From Monoplex corrugatus (taxonomy: Eukaryota > Mollusca > Gastropoda > Littorinimorpha > Ranellidae), in NCBI GenBank assembly GCA_030674185.1, contig JAPXFY010000023.1, forward strand, positions 22,700,782 through 22,764,781: 64,000 bases of DNA. Reading direction: 5' to 3'. The notes under the pieces are model-generated. The model made no database searches, had not been told where the DNA came from, and saw only the letters and a program-made list of their open reading frames with translations. Position numbers and translations under genes: made by a program. Below are positions 34,438 to 48,874 of the stretch, one piece after another (position 1 is the stretch's first letter; each line of letters begins with the position of its first letter).

Positions 34438-37400
34438 GTGTGTGTTTTGTGTGTGGTGTGTGTGTGAGTGTGTGTTACTTGTTGTTGTAGTTGTCAAGGC
34501 TGTTGTTTTTTATTTCTTTTCTTTTTTTTTGTCTTTCAGTTTTTCGACCATTACATATCCTATAGTCATTATACCATCACCAAAGGACAGAAGATTATGA
34601 AGAACCAGTAAAGCATGCCAGAAAATTTTTTTTTTTTAATGGTGTTGTCCTGCTTATGATTGAAATTGAACAAAGAGAAGATTATGTCTCAACCGTTGAC
34701 ATGCAAAACGGTTAATATGGATAATGAATGAAAATGTTCAAAGGAGTAGGTAAGTGACTGTAAGTACATAGTGAAGAAAACAACCCAACAGAGAATCCTT
34801 GGGGACACCCCATTTTGGAAAAGATGGAGCTGATCTGATGTCACCAGTGACAATGGACTGAGTTTTATAACTAAGATATGGCTTGAACAACTCAGGAACA
34901 GTTGCAATGTGGTCAGATTAGATAACAAGATAATAGTCTTGAAATTATGATATCAAGGTCAGTAGTGTCAAATACAAGCAGAAAGATCTAAAAGTGACAG
35001 AATGAACACGTTTCCATTACAGAAGCTTTCAGAAGATCATTAAATACTTTTGACAAAGCAGTTTCTATGCTATGGTCTGCACGATAACCCAACAGGAAAA
35101 CAGTTCAAACAAGTTGTTGCTTTCTGGGTGACTCATCGGCTCTGAAAACATGATTCTCTGAAGGATTCTGGATTAAAACAGAGATTTGAAATAGGTCGAT
35201 AGTTGTTTTTTTTTTTTTTTTTTTTAGTTATTGAAATCTAAACTGGACTTTTGAACAAGGAGTTGACTAGGCCATGGTTAAAGCTCTGGAGCAACAGCTG
35301 TGTTCAAACAAATGTTCATGATTTCAGTTATGGTTAGAGAAATTTCTTCAGTACAGTCAAAAAGAAAAGACGCAGAAATTTGGTCATGATTGTAGGATTT
35401 TGCAGGCATGACAAGGATTTCTTTGTCACTTGATTTCAACAGGTTGGTTGAAATGATCTGAATGGGAGTGAAAACGAGCAGACACTGAAGGACTGGAGTT
35501 GGAGTTGAATATGTTTGAATGTCTTCTGCTTATTTGTTTTCTCAGAAAAGCTGACTTCAGTTTTCAGGGAAGCATTTGGGGGGAACATTGTTTGGAATAT
35601 TGTTTGGAAGAACATCCAAAACAAGTCTGACCACTCGCATTCAAACAGAAATAAGAAAAATATGAAAATAGAATCATTACACATATTTGATAGTCGTGTG
35701 GTTGTATTAAATACGCGTTTTGATTCTATTTCAATAATCTAACACAGGTTACGCTACCCATTCAGCTAGCATAGAAGCAGATACAAAGTACAGAAACAGT
35801 AAGCTCAAAACACTCCTCCAAAAAGGAGCGCCCAAGCCCACCTTTATACTCTGCAACTACCCTACACACAACTATGAGAGAGGAGAGAAATACATGCAAT
35901 ATAGGGTAGGGTAGTTGCAGAGTATAAAGGTGGGCTTGGGCGCTCCTTTTTTGAGAAGTGTTTTGAGTTTACTGTTTCTGTACTTTGTATCTGCTTCTAT
36001 GCTAGCTGAATGGGTAGCGTACACTGTGTTAGATTTGAGAAGTTCTATACAACATGGGAGATAATTCTCAAGAGTTGTGTCCTTTGATTATATTATAAAA
36101 ATTCTCCCTGCTTCCCTCTTATTTCTTTGGTATTTCTTCTATTTCAATGTTTTTCTGGTTCTCAGAGGGATAATTTTAGTTCTTGCACCATTGTCTTGGC
36201 GCTCAAATTGAGAAGGTCCTATGAAGAACCTAAGCTGGTGATTTTGTCTTCTGTGTATTTCTTTTTAACCTAAGAAATCAGTCTGATGAACAAGTTTCTG
36301 TGTAGGCTGTGTAATGGTCTGTGGATAGTCATGTAGATTCACCTTGATGTCACTTGTGTTTATGCAGTTGATTGGAAAGCTGTTCACCATCAGTTCCATT
36401 TATGTAATATTCAGATGTTAAAAGAAAACAGCTTTGTTTTTTGTTTTTCTGCTACATGTATTACTTTAGCCGTGTTTTCTTTCTTCAACATATTAAATTT
36501 AGCCATAATGTGGTTATTAGTATACATGTAGTAACACTACGTAATACATGAACATAGTTTAGCCATAGTGTGGTTGTTAGTATACATTTAGTATCACTAT
36601 ACGTAATACATGAACATAGTTTAACCATAGTGTGGTTATTAGTATACATTTAGTAACACTGTGCATAATACATGAACATAGTTTAGCCATAGTGTGGTTA
36701 TTAGTATACATTTAGTAACACTGTACGTAATACATGAACATAGTTTAGCCATAGTGTGGTTATTGGTATACATTTAGTAACACTGTGCATAATACATGAA
36801 CATATTTTAGCCATAGTGTGGTTATTAGTATACATTTAGTATCACTATACGTAATACATGAACATAGTTTAGCCATAGTGTGGTTATTAGCATACATTTA
36901 GTAACACTATACGTAATACATGAACATAGTTTAGCCATAGTGTGGTTATTAGTATACATTTAGTAACACTGTACGTAATAAATGAACATAGTTTAGCCAT
37001 AGTGTGGTTATTAGTATACATTTAGTAACACTGTGCGTAATACATGAATATAGTTTAGCCATAGTGTGGTTATTAGTATACATTTAGTAACACTGTACGT
37101 ATACATGAACATGTTTAGCCATAGTGTGGTTTTAGCATACATTAGTAACACTATACGTAATACATGAACTAGTTTAGCCTATGGGTTATTAGTATACATT
37201 TAGTATCACTATACGTAATACATGAACATAGTTAGCCATAGTGTGGTTATTAGTATACATTTAGTAACACTGTGCATAATACATGAACATAGTTTAGCCA
37301 TAGTGTGGTTATTAGTATACATTTAGTAACACTGTACGTAATACATGAACATAGTTTAGCCATAGTGTGGTTATTGGTATACATTTAGTAACACTGTGCA

Positions 37401-39573
37401 TAATACATGAACATATTTTAGCCATAGTGTGGTTATTAGTATACATTTAGTATCACTTACGTAATACATGAACATAGTTTAGCCATAGTGTGGTTATTAG
37501 CATACATTTAGTAACACTATACGTAATACATGAACATAGTTTAGCCATAGTGTGGTTATTAGTATACATTAGTAACACTGTACGTAATACATGAACATAG
37601 TTTAGCCATAGTGTGGTTATTAGTATACATTTAGTAACACTGTGCGTAATACATGAATATAGTTTAGCCATAGTGTGGTTATTAGTATACATTTAGTAAC
37701 ACTGTACGTAATACATGAACATAGTTTAGCCATAGTGTGGTTATTAGCATACATTTAGTAACACTGTACGTAATACATGAACATAGTTTAGCCATAGTGT
37801 GGTTATTGGTATACATTTAGTAACACTGTACGTAATACATGAACATAGTTTAGCCATAGTGTGGTTATTAGCTACATTTAGTAACACTGTACGTAATACA
37901 TGAACATAGTTTAGCCATAGTGTGGTTATTAGTATACATTTAGTAACACTGTACGTAATACATGAACATAGTTTAGCCATAGTGTGGTTATTAGCATACA
38001 TTTAGTAACACTGTACGTAATACATGAACATAGTTTAGCCATAGTGTGGTTATTAGTATACATTTAGTAACACTGTGCATAATACATGAACATAGTTTAG
38101 CCATAGTGTGGTTATTAGTATACATTTAATAACACTTACGTAATACATGAACATAGTTTAGCTATAGTGTGGTTATTAGTATACATTTAGTAACACTTAC
38201 GTATACATGAACATAGTTTAGCCATAGTGTGGTTATTATATACATTTAGTAACACTTAGTAATACATGAACATAGTTTAGCCATAGTGTGGTTATTAGTA
38301 TACATGTAGTAACACTGTGCATAATACATGAATATAGTTTAGCCATAGTGTGGTTATCAGTATACATTTAGTATCACTATACGTAATACATGAACATTGT
38401 TTAAGCATGTGTGTTATTAGTATACATTTAGTAACACTGTGCATAATACATGAACATAGTTTAGCCATAGTGTGTTATTAGTATACATGTAGTAACACTG
38501 TACGTATACATGAACATAGTTTAGCCATAGTGTGGTTATAGCATACATTTAGTAACACTTACGTAAGACATGAACATAGTTAGCCATGTGTGATTATTAG
38601 TATACATTAGTAACACTGTGCATAATACATGACATGTTTAGCTAGTGTGGTTTTTAGTATACATTTAGTAACACTGTGCATAATACATGAACATAGTTTA
38701 GCCATAGTGTGGTTATTAGTATACATGTAGTAACATGTACGTAATACATGAACAATAAACATGTTTTCTTATTGCAGACAAAACAGACACTTTATTCACA
38801 ACGAATATTCGATTTCCAGACAACAAAGGTTGGTGCAAATATTATGCAAATGTTCACAGATGAATGTCAGTAGCTTACGTTCGTCAGCTGTTATCTGTCT
38901 TTTTTGTATTTATTTGAATTTGATACATCACGATGTGCTTTAGGAAATAAATTACATGCTTACATAATTGGAAAAGCATTCAAGACGACTTTGTGCTTCT
39001 TCGGAAATCTGTGATAGGATATCTTTGAAAATCTTATTGTCTTTCAAAAGTTATCCTGTTTTTATAATTACTATTTAGACTAGTTTTTTGTAAACTGGCG
39101 ATTGATGAAATTGTGTTTGTTGTCATTCATTGTGATATGTTATCTCTTGTGGATGAAACTGAGAAAAAAATAACTGATTTAGCGGTTTGCGATAATACAA
39201 TGTAACAGCCGTTTCCAGTAACAATCATCTCCTCATCTTCATAAAGCGTTTATCCATTTGCAGAAATCTGCGTATATTCAACAAAAATGTATGTTTTTGG
39301 ATACAAATAATCGGAAACACAAATCAAAGGCCTTTCATGTACTTTGCAAACACTAACAAAAATAGACAAGGTAATATGCCCCTGGTAAGCAGTACCTTAT
39401 GTAATTAAGCAGTTATGTGTAATGAATTGAAATAACCTTGAAAATATTTTGAACATTTTTCAGTACAATCCGTCTGTTAGTGCTGATGTGCGTTTGTATT
39501 TTTGCGCGTCTGTGTATGACTGTTTGTGTGTCTTTGTGTATATCTGTATGTCTGTCTGTCTATGTGTGTGATA

Positions 39574-39606
<33 letters not shown>

Positions 39607-39958
39607 GTCTGTGTGTCTGTTTGTGTTTACTCTTGTGTACTTCCAGATGAAATGCCATCTTTCTACAAAGAGAGTCACGATGTGGACCTGGTGATCATAC
39701 TGCACTCGTCCAGTACACTGACAGACCGTGACTACCAGTTCATCACAGAACAACTGACAACAATGCTGACACTCATCAACAGCACAAGTAGCCATGTGCA
39801 AGTTGGCTTCATGCTGTTTGATTCACAGACCCACGTGCAGTTCATGCTGAAAGACTTGGGCAACATTACGGAGAATGATATCACAGATTTCACTTTGAAC
39901 GCCACTGGGGGTACCAATATAGCTGGAGCTCTCCGTGTAAGTGATTGATGTTCTCTCT

Positions 39959-40008
<50 letters not shown>

Positions 40009-41171
40009 ATATATATATATATTATATATATATATTCTCTATCTCTCTCTCTCACACATTTCATTTTTATAACGACCTTGACCTCGCATGTGATATACTT
40101 AAACCAGTATGTGTATACTTAAACCAGTAACAATAATCTACAGCCATGGCTGCCAAATCCTGGATCCATCAACAGTGCAGTAACTTAACAGTGCCACACA
40201 AGCAGACAGGTCAGGAACACATCCCGATTTCTCAAGATCAATAAGCTCTCTGTAGTTCACAATCAGAGTTTCATATTTGCTCACTTTTCATAAATCAGAG
40301 TTTCATAATGGCTCACTTTTCATAAAGTTACTCTCTATTACACAAAGTGGCTAATCTCCCTTTAAATGACGGTTCCACACCACATCATCCAAATATCCAA
40401 AATCATCACACACAAAAACATTTATACAATTAAGAAACTGTTGCTTGCTTCTTAGAATAGCATTTGCTATGTTTTCTGTGTATGCATGTGGATGATTTTG
40501 TTTTGTTTTAATTGTTCAGTGTCCTTACTTGATTTGATTTTCTTTCTTTCTTTCTTTCACTTTTTTCTTTTTTCATATGCTGGAGTAATATGATTTTTGT
40601 GCTTACTTGGCACAATTTTTCATTACTTTGATTTTTCTATCTAAGGCTGAGTATCACGTATACAAGTAGTATTTGTTGTTTATTCCTAACTTTAATAAAT
40701 ATAAAATTTTGTCCTGTCCTGTCCTGTCCTGTCCTGTCCTGTTCTGTCTTGTCTTGTCTTGTCTTGTCTTGTTTTGTCTTGTCTTGTCTCGTCTTTAGTT
40801 TATCAACATCTGTGTGATATTGTGCTTCCTTTCCACAGATGGCGAGAACAGAGATGTTCTCTGCACGCAATGGGGATCGTTCTGACGTACCTAACGTCAT
40901 TCTTCTGATCACTGCTGCTGCCTCTGATATGAATTCTACGAACGTCATTAAAGAGGCTGAAGAAACAAAGAACAGCCAAGGTCATTTTATTTTGGTGTTA
41001 TTATCTGAGAGACCCCAACATTCATACGACCTTAGGACGTGGTCCAACTGCCGTAAATAACAATGTCATAAAAGGTTCTAGTGGGGCTGAGGAATGGAAG
41101 ACAAAAATTGAACTTATGATAATATGTCAACATGGTAAAGAGTCTTACTCACAGACACATTTAAACACACA

Positions 41172-41257
<86 letters not shown>

Positions 41258-41325
41258 TATGCATGTATCCACACACATTATACACACTCAGACACAAACA
41301 CAGAATTTTTATTTGAGAAAGAGAA

Positions 41326-41417
<92 letters not shown>

Positions 41418-44400
41418 CTTAAGCCAAAGATTTAATGAGTAACCTACTGGACCATAGATATACCTGAGCAGAGGCTAAACATAAATATAAAGAGACATGA
41501 TAAGAAGTGAAGACATGTGAAAGATTGTTGGTACGACATGTGTCAACCATGACATCACACAACAGGGAGTCAAGTGGTTTGGTAGACACGCTCCAGTCTA
41601 TGCTGAACCATGATATAATATTATTGTGAAAGTAAGCAGAGTCACACTGTCTTAATCTAGAATGCAACCACATAACGCCTTCACTATTATCCCCATTCAC
41701 ATTAACACAGCACTGTCAAAACTTGCCATAAATATTGTGGCACTTCATTCCCTGCTGCCATGATGAGCTCACTTTCAGTTGGTTTAGAGGTGTTTTAAGA
41801 GCCTTAATGAGCATCATCATCATGTGCCCTGCCGTATGGCGTTGGCAATCATAGCCCTCCATATGAATGTATCTCTTGTCGCTACAAGTACATCTCTTTC
41901 CATTTCTGTCCCCAGCTACTCTGCAACTCCGTCCAATATTTTCTCTCAGGGTCTATCAGGTGCTCTTTTCCCTCCAGCTTTCCTGTTGCGACTAGGTGCT
42001 CTAATTTCTGTTGACTCATAAATTTCCCTGTAATTGTTGCTTGTCTTTTCCTAATTTTCTTCATGTATGTTTTTGTGTCTGCCTCCTTCAAGGCTGTCTC
42101 GTTTGTTTTCTTAGCTGTCCACGGAACATTCAATATTCTTCTTAGACACCACATTTCAGTTGCCTCAGTCTTGTTCTGGCTTCTTTCTGTCCATGCCTCA
42201 CAACCATACAACAGTATCGGTTCTATCTAACACTCAAGAACTCTCTTTCTGATGTTAATGGATAGCAATTTGTTGGTAAGAATGCTTTTCGTCTTCTTGA
42301 ATGCTGTTTTAGCTTGGCCGATTCTGCTGGCTATCTCTGATGTGCATTTGCCGTCTGGTGAGATGACCGTTCCCAGATATTTAAACTTAATAACCTGTCT
42401 CAAAGTTGTGCCATTTGCTGTGATTTCGCATGACGGGATTTCTTGTTTTTCAATTATTATTACGACTGTAGTCTTCTTGCTATTTAGCTCCAGCCCAGCC
42501 CTTTATTTTTGCTGTTGTTATATCACAACATTTTGTAGGCCTTTTTTATTTTTTGCAATTAGAACAGTGTTATCTGCGTAACGAAGATTGTTTATAATTT
42601 TTTTTCCAAACTTTATCCCAGGGCATTCTTCTAGGTTCCTCATGATTGTTTCGCTGTAAAGTGAAAACAAATCTGGTGACAGAACACATCCTTGTCTAAC
42701 CACGCTTTTAATATTTTGGAAATAGCTTTTATCATTTTCTAATCTCATTGCGGCTTTTTGTTCCAATAATTATTCTAATTATTCTTAGATCTTTTCCATC
42801 AACATTAAGCCTTTCTAGTAGGTAAATCAATTCTTTGTCTTACCGAATTAAAAGCCTTGGTATAAACAACAAAGCATAAATATAAATTCTTATTCAACTC
42901 GGCTGATCTCTCTTTGAGAGTTCTTAGTAGGTATATACCATTAACAGTTCCTTTCTCAACAACAAATCCACATGTTCTTCTGCTATTTCACTTTTGATTC
43001 TGTTCCTTGTCCTCATCATGATTAAAAGAATTTTTGTTACATGAGTCATCAAGCTGCTGATACAATGGCGTTAGCATTCTATAGCGCCTGATTTCTTTGG
43101 AAGTGCCTTAATGAACAGCGTGGGTGCAAATAAATGATTCCTTACCTACAGAACACTCACCTTTACTTCTCTGGGTCTGAAAATACTTACCAACAGGTAC
43201 CATCAAAAATTGGCTTGAAAATTCACCCAATATGTTTAGAGATGATTACATAATATGTTAGATACGATTGCATGATATATGTTAGACATGGCTACATGAT
43301 ATGTTGACAGGTATTCACATAATTGTGATTGGTGTTGGAGTCCCAGAAGCACAAGAACTAAAGAGCATTGCCAGCTGGCCCCTACAGGAATCCTTGTTCC
43401 TCACCAAGACCGTGTCTGGTGTAGGAGACCCTTTTTACAAGATCGCATTTTCTTTCATACCGTGTAAGTACATATTCCTTAGACATCAGTAAAACCATTG
43501 TTTTAAGCAATATAATTCCAAGTGCAAAATAAAAAAAATGATATCATCATCAACATCACGAGAAACACACTGGAGAAAACTGAAATATAACGCGACAGTA
43601 ACACACAGGAGTAAAACAAGTGTAACATGATAGTAAAACACTGGAGAAAAACAAATGTAACATGAAAGTAACGCACTAGAGAAAAATAAATGTACGTACA
43701 TGAGAATAACACACGGAAGAAAAACAAACGTAACATGACAGTTACATAGGAGGAAAACAAGTGTAACATGCCTCGACAGTAATACACAGGAAAAAATGTA
43801 ACATGAGAGTAATACACTCAAGAAAAACAAATGTAACATGGAGTAACACATGGGAGAAAAACAAATGTAACATGGAGTAACACATGGGAGAAAAACAAAT
43901 GTAACACGGAGTAACACATGGGAGAAAAACAATGGTAACATGACAATAACACACAGGAGAATAACAAATGTAACATGGAATAACACACAGAACAAAAAGA
44001 AATGTAACATGCAGTAACACACTGGAGTTAAACAAATGCAACGTGACAGTAACACACTGGAGGCTCAGAGGCATCTTTAAAAACATTTTGAAGAAAGCAA
44101 ACTTGATTAACAGTTAAAGCTTTATCCAGTATTATTAGTGTTACTTACTTGCATTGTTGTATGTGTTTATCTAGTACTGAGTTTGGAGTTTGTTAGGAAG
44201 GATTCATGGACAACTCCATATGTGGTCCATCTAGATCTGCCAGTAGTTAAGTCGCAGATTTCTAGACCCTGCGCAACACTTTTTGTGCTGACAAGATCTT
44301 GAAATGAAGAGAGAATTGGAAGAAACCTAGAAAACTCTAAAATGATTGGACGGTAAGATGGACAGTGAACAGGCCACTTTTATGTTAAATGATTGGACAT

Positions 44401-46100
44401 TAAGACAGACAACAAACAGGCAGTTTCATGTTGATTGATTGGACATTAAGATGGACACCAAACTAGTCATTTTTATGTTGAATCATTGAACACTGAGATG
44501 GACAGCGAACAGGCCATTTTTCGTTCGTTATTTCTTTTAACGTCTATTCACATATGTGCTTTTAGACGCAAAAAAGAAAAAGAATTGCGTTGAAACAGGT
44601 CATTTACGGAGTAAGAAAAAATCTAACAAGCAAACAAACAGGAGCAGGTGGGATTTACAGGTATACAACAATCATGCTTAATCAAAGAAAACGACCTACA
44701 GGACTGTGCAGTAAGTGCCTCGCAATGTGTAAATTCAGAGTGAAATCAGTATGTATCTGTTTTAGATTTATAAATGATGCAGGGAAATAAGGTCGCATTC
44801 GCTGACGACACAAAAGATGTTTAACTGTTATGTTATCACTACAGATACATTTGATGGTTTTACTGAATTTAGTTCGAAGTGAATTGAGAGATAATCTGTA
44901 AGCTAACGTTTTCTCTAGTCTTGTAAAACCCTCGTAATGTACGATGAATGGGCGAAGGTCACATTGCGCTTTTACTTTGTTTTCTAATGTAGGTTCATTT
45001 CATGCTCACATAGTGGTAAATCAAGTTTAGTACTGCCAGCTCTATTCAGTGCTGCACTTTTAGCTATTCTGTCGACCCGATCGTTATTTATGATACCGCA
45101 GTGTGATGGGATCCAACAAAAAGTAACTTGTGTATTATATGTTATTAAACAATGAATTAGAAATTTTATCTCATATATCAACCTACTATTTACCTTATAT
45201 TCGCAACTTTTTAACGATTGTAATGCAGATTTCGAATCTACACATTTTTATGTTGAATGATTGGACGTTGAGATGGACAGCAAACAAGCCATTTTTATGT
45301 TGAATAACTGGACGTTAAGATGGACAGCAAACTGGCCATTTTTATGTTCAGTGATTGGACTTTGATATGGACAGCAAACAGGCCATTTTTATGTTGAATA
45401 ACTGGACGTTAAGATGGACAGCAAACTGGCCATTTTTATGTTCAGTGATTGGACTTTGATATGGACAGTAAACATGCCATTTTTATGTTGAATAACTGGA
45501 CATTAAGATGGACAGCAAACTGGGCATTTTTATATTGCCAGCTAGGACTGAACTCAAGAATCAGATCTTGAGCCTATAGTTTTATGGGAAGAAAATACCC
45601 AGACCAGGGCATGGATAAAACTGGCCCCTCCAATGGTAAGAAATGTTGTATGCCTGGGGGTGGAATCGACGAACCCTGTGTTATAGACATGGTGCTCTAA
45701 CCAGTTGAGACAATAGGTTATAAGGTAACATTGTGATAATGTGCTAGACCTGCTGGAGACATATTGAAAATGGGAATCTAGCTGTGATAACTTGGAACTG
45801 AACGAATGACAACTAGCCTGAAATGGTAGATGCATGAATGACTGTTCAGTAGGCTTGAGTCATGAATGCTAGTAACATCACCAGCAACTAATACTTCAAG
45901 ATACCTGGTGCAAGCTACAAAAGACCAGAAACAAAAGAAGAGGGCCTTACAATTACCCGTCGCCAGAACCATTCTGTCCACACACAGTCTGCATACAACC
46001 ATCACCAAAGCAAACCCTGAAAGCAGTCTACCAAGGATAAAAGAAGAACAAACCAAACCATCAATCTGAAAGAATAAAAAAGTGAGAGAGACAGAGGGGA

Positions 46101-46179
<79 letters not shown>

Positions 46180-48828
46180 AAGCATGCATTACGTCTACCT
46201 ATTAAAGTCTATTATTTTCAAATGAATTTAAAGATCAATAGCAGGGTTCCTGGTACTTATCACACCTTCTCATAGACAACACAATTTCTTATCTGAAACA
46301 TTAAACGAAATTAGATTAAACAGACACAAAAAAGAGAAAAAAAAAGCTACACTGCTGATGTTTAGTCGTCATAAACCAAGATATTTTCAGCAATATTTAG
46401 TTTCATAGGTTTGAAATCTTCTATTCTGGTAATTTCATTCATTTTTGTTGCAGTGGGAATATTACCTCATCTTTTGGACAAAGGGAAAATGGGTAAGAAC
46501 AATTTGAATCCTATCTCACTGCGCCATCTTATGTAACAACAGGGTTGACAGAATAGCTGAAGTACAGCAATGAATGTGACAGGCTGTAGAAAAATGAATA
46601 AACAACTTTCTTGTAGACTAATGAACACTATTAAAAAAAGTAAGAGCATAATGTAATACGTATCAATATAGCATGAATGATTATAGTGGAAACAGCTGCT
46701 GTTCAACAGTAAAGGAACTGGTGGAAGCAGAAACCAAGTTCACAGGACTCCCCATGCACATTCTGTGGAAGACCATGTGCTTCAGGATAGGTTGTGAAGA
46801 TCATCTGTAGCAGATGATGAAGACCAGTATGCTTACTCATCCGTCGGATAAGTGGGAGACTCGGTCAACGCCACAATTTACAGAACCTTGATTTGAAAAT
46901 GATTTGCAGATGTGGTAAGTGATACTGACGGAATGAAGACATGCATCACGAACTCTCTAAACAGACCCAACAGAGTGAAGCAATTTTTGTTCTTGGCACA
47001 GGTGCCGAACGTGTTTGGTATTGTCTTCAATCTGACTACCGCACTGTCGACCTGATTAGTAAGTTCTGGTAATGTGGGACTGTCAGCCTGGTGTTTCTTA
47101 GGTGAAATACGTTTTTGATGTGATGAACAGTCAACTGGCCATGTTGAAAATTTGTGTTGTGGCTAAAAGAATATCAGACTAGGGCTCAATACTCAGGGCC
47201 CGGGTAATTCATAGATTGCGAAGGATATACCCAGCTACCAAGAAGGCATGGAATGACATCTTTGTCAAAGATCTGACACTAAGGAACATTGGCACTCAGG
47301 TTAGCAACATCAGCATCCACATCCGCCATGACGAAGCAGGTGAGGAAAACCCCAACTGTCTGACTGTGGATAAACAACATACCCATACCTGCTGTCAGTT
47401 AAGGAAGAGAACACTCTCTTGTCAAGCTGTAAGGAAACAGACCACGATCCACATCCCTGATTCACTTTCCTCACCGCTGCCTCCAACCTTCTGATGACTG
47501 GTTGGCTATATAATTAGAGTGTTGATAAATCAGTTCCATATGCATGTATGAAAGACAAGAAAAGGTATCAGCAAGAGGAAAGGCAAATAAAGGATGAGGG
47601 ACCTGTACTTTTTATGTCCCTACTACTACTTCTACTACTACTTCTACTAATCTGCTAATGATGTTGTTCCCCGAGGAGCTGATTAACAAATACACTGAAA
47701 ATTGCCCCTAACATACATGCATATAAAGAAGTCTTCTGGATAAACGCTGATGATATAGCAATTTACATAATGTGATAAATGGACGTTTTCCTGCAGCGTG
47801 CGAATGGCTCAAGCCATATACAAAGAAAGCTATGGAACGTCAAAATGCCATATGACATATTTCTAGTCCTATTACTACTACTACAGTACAACAACAAACA
47901 GAACAGAGAAATGAGATAATGATAGATCTGATTGATGAACTGTCGTTTTTTGTCATCTCCAAAACAACAGGCTACCAACAAGACAGCTAACTCCAACCAA
48001 CGTTTACTTCTTCTATAACCTGTTAATACAGGAGCCCTGGCAGCCTGATTATCATTGCCCAGTTATGTGATTAGCATGGTTTTGTGCTATAAGAATTATA
48101 AGCTCTGCAATCCCCAATATGCGTTGGTTTTTTTTTTACATTTGGCCTGCTATACAAGATGTAGTTATCTTTTCACGTGCAACTGTTTGATACGAAATGT
48201 TTCGTATCAGTATGAGCTGGTATGTATGTCAGTATGTTGTGCTTTTTTCCTTTTAGAATTGATCAACGTTGCTCTCAACAAGCCAGCAAACTTAAGCCAA
48301 TCTCATGGGAATATCAAAGCAGGGAAAGCAGTAGACGGCTTTACAGGAACTGGACATCCATGTGTTGAAACTGTTCCGTCAGACCTGAATCCCCGCCAGT
48401 GGTGGAGGGTAAACCTCATGGGGCTTTTTAAAATTGACAGCGTTATCGTCACAAACTATGAAGACTGCTGTGGTGAGTATATGTTGCAGAGTGAAAAGCT
48501 GAAATAGAGAAGAGGTTGTGAACAATAAAAGGCATTTCGAGAGCTAGTTGATATTAGCTCTGTCCACAAGTGCATATGCTTAATGAATAAAAAGGGCATG
48601 CCACATACAGGCTAGACCTAGTAACATGACAATTATTCTACAAGTTAAATATGGATCCCTACAATGTAGGGTTATTGAAATATTTACAGACATACAGAGT
48701 GTCTGAACAAGTACCAACAACTGACCATCTTTTCCTTTTCCATTACAATACCACTGTCCAAACCAAACAGTTATATGTATGTATGTACATATATATATAT
48801 ATATGTGTATATATATAATTTTTATACT

Positions 48829-48874
<46 letters not shown>

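Noticed and set aside
37453..38001. Repetitive minus-strand frames with THSV/NNHTMAKL motifs
   Set aside because: They arise from the 62-bp satellite, are periodic with it and have no start or splice support.
36490..38757. CRISPR-like regular array
   Set aside because: Units are contiguous with no unique spacers, and the context is eukaryotic.
43486..44086. 189-residue minus-strand frame rich in Cys, Leu and Phe, resembling a membrane protein
   Set aside because: It is a translation of the 34-bp minisatellite in several overlapping frames.
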